A DNA stretch of 25,596 nucleotides, from NCBI GenBank assembly GCA_023301665.1, contig JALZUL010000172.1:1-25596 (forward strand), in the 5' to 3' direction. The notes under the pieces were generated by a model. That model saw only the letters and a program-made list of their open reading frames with translations. It was not told the origin of the DNA and did no database searches. Origin of the DNA: Ascidiaceihabitans sp. GTDB taxonomy: Bacteria; Pseudomonadota; Alphaproteobacteria; Rhodobacterales; Rhodobacteraceae. Below are positions 24,770 to 25,596 of this stretch, one piece after another. The position numbers and the translations under genes are program-made. Every line of letters begins with the position of its first letter. Position 1 is the stretch's first letter.

Positions 24770-25084
24770 AAACTCACCTTTGAATCACCCTTTCGTCATG
24801 CAACGCGAAGGGTAACGATGCAAGCGCTAGCTACAAAGCTCCTTTATGCCATGAGCAATCTTAGACTCCACAGCAACAGTCTCCCGACAGAGGCTCAAGG
24901 CATGGAGCATCCGTATGTGCAGCTCGACGAAGTGATCTAGCAACCCAAAACCCAACGACACCATTCGCTCTAGAACAGAGGGTCGAGGCAAGAACCCCAG
25001 CTTTTTCACCAAACAAAACTAGGCATTTGGACAACGTTACCCCACAACAGAGAAAGGAATGAGGTTTCGTTTTATCAAGCCTGA
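24770..25084. other. 315-bp intergenic region without a supported gene
   Basis: Apart from the putative MscS-gene promoter and ribosome site I see no RNA gene or convincing protein here. Two overlapping minus-strand frames of 61 and 75 codons exist, but one is Cys/Arg-rich and neither shows a family motif or a good ribosome site. A decayed gene cannot be ruled out. At the right edge a 10-bp direct repeat (ATCAAGCCTG at 25074-25083 and 25089-25098) spans the dehydrogenase stop. Confidence 0.5.
24809..24836 (-). promoter_or_regulatory. Putative promoter of the MscS-family gene
   Basis: On minus, TTGTAG (24836-24831), a 16-nt spacer and TACCCT (24814-24809) lie about 40 nt upstream of the ATG. 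The -10 region and flanks match the amidase promoter at 13 of 15 bases. Confidence 0.35.
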
Positions 25085-25596
25085 TCAAATCAAGCCTGCC
25101 CGCTTGCGAATATCGTCTTCACGCAGTGAGATTTCTTGACCGCAAAATTCATCTGCGTCCGCTCCACACATCCAAAGCAATGCACGGGCTGGCCAATCCG
25201 CTGGAATATGAACATCCCAATCCAGTTGGCTAACAGGATTGACACCTGATGCCTTGATCTCGCGTTGCATCTGCGTGGCAACTGTTCCCGGTGACAAACC
25301 AATCGCGCGAACGCCGTCTCCGCCATTCTCTTTATGAACGCATTGGGTCAACATGTTTACCGCCGCTTTGGAAGAACAATAATGGCTCCATGCTTCGACC
25401 GGGCCGTGGGCTGCACCCGAACTGATCGTCAAAATGCTTCCGGCACCTGCTTCAATCATCATCGGCAACACAGCCCGCATTCCGTTAAAGACACCTTTAA
25501 GGTTGATATCAATAACCTGTCCCCACTCATCTGGGTCGGCATTTGCTAAATGGGAAATCGGTTCAATTACGCCTGCATTATTGATCAAAACATCAA
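25085..25596 (-). CDS. Short-chain dehydrogenase/reductase (partial, 5' end missing)
   Basis: The C-terminal ~170 residues of a classical SDR oxidoreductase; the N-terminal NAD(P)-binding TGxxxGIG part lies outside the window. Seen: DVLINNAG at the window edge, the DINLKGVFNGMRAVLP helix, ILTISSGA with the catalytic Ser region, Y-C-S-S-K as the YxxxK catalytic pair in HYCSSKAAVN, and IGLSPGTVATQM, the usual PGxVxT loop. It ends with REDDIRKRAGLI. The frame is open to the last base, so the gene continues beyond. The substrate cannot be told. The coenzyme-specific residues are outside the window. Confidence 0.92.
   Translation of the reverse strand, partial: DVLINNAGVIEPISHLANADPDEWGQVIDINLKGVFNGMRAVLPMMIEAGAGSILTISSGAAHGPVEAWSHYCSSKAAVNMLTQCVHKENGGDGVRAIGLSPGTVATQMQREIKASGVNPVSQLDWDVHIPADWPARALLWMCGADADEFCGQEISLREDDIRKRAGLI

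Noticed and set aside
25074..25098. Direct repeat ATCAAGCCTG x2 as a CRISPR or attachment site
   Set aside because: Only two 10-bp copies, 15 bp apart and partly coding; too short and no associated genes.

Overview
The window looks like chromosomal DNA of an alphaproteobacterium, most likely a Rhodobacteraceae (Roseobacter-group) member of moderate G+C. The call rests on the DUF3576 lipoprotein-leuS-lptE-holA order, a Rhodobacter-type porin, a CnoX/YbbN with an intact CXXC, a long RibA with an N-terminal extension, a Trm112-like protein that has lost its zinc cysteines, and a pair of genes that read as gene transfer agent (GTA) head-spike proteins. No database search was possible; all names come from reading motifs.

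Region 1 (1-3250) is the accessory part. It holds the 3' end of a Wzx-like polysaccharide flippase, then (ATGA overlap) a GumK-like glycosyltransferase. Converging on these from the minus strand is a two-gene unit: a small protein of the GTA spike-base family (ghsA-like) and a 449-residue beta-helix protein without signal peptide (ghsB-like). The spike gene and the glycosyltransferase overlap tail to tail by 40 bp. In Rhodobacter capsulatus the head spikes bind the capsule, and as I recall the spike genes there also lie beside a capsule-biosynthesis gene. The layout therefore suggests a linked 'receptor sugar plus receptor-binding spike' module. This is the most interesting part of the window.

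Region 2 (3251-8953, minus strand) holds an amidase with its own promoter and terminator, then a DapC-like aminotransferase and the cell-division DNA translocase ftsK, which probably form one transcript. Region 3 (9041-13064) has a UbiH/COQ6-type flavin hydroxylase on plus. On minus it has a proteostasis and repair cluster: xth, cnoX/ybbN, a LON-substrate-binding-domain protein and Trm112-like.

Region 4 (13035-16350) holds an OmpR-family response regulator with a strong terminator. Divergent from it is ribA, coupled to an L,D-transpeptidase-like gene. A convergent YggS-type PLP-binding protein follows. Region 5 (16326-22225) has a porin on minus. On plus are a DUF3576 lipoprotein, a terminator-like hairpin, and the tightly packed leuS-lptE-holA unit: leucyl-tRNA synthetase, LPS-assembly lipoprotein and DNA polymerase III delta. 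Region 6 (22248-25596, minus) has an MscS-family channel coupled to a BaiN-like flavoprotein, a 315-bp gap without a supported gene, and the 3' part of a short-chain dehydrogenase cut by the window edge.

No tRNA, rRNA, CRISPR array, insertion sequence or full prophage was seen.
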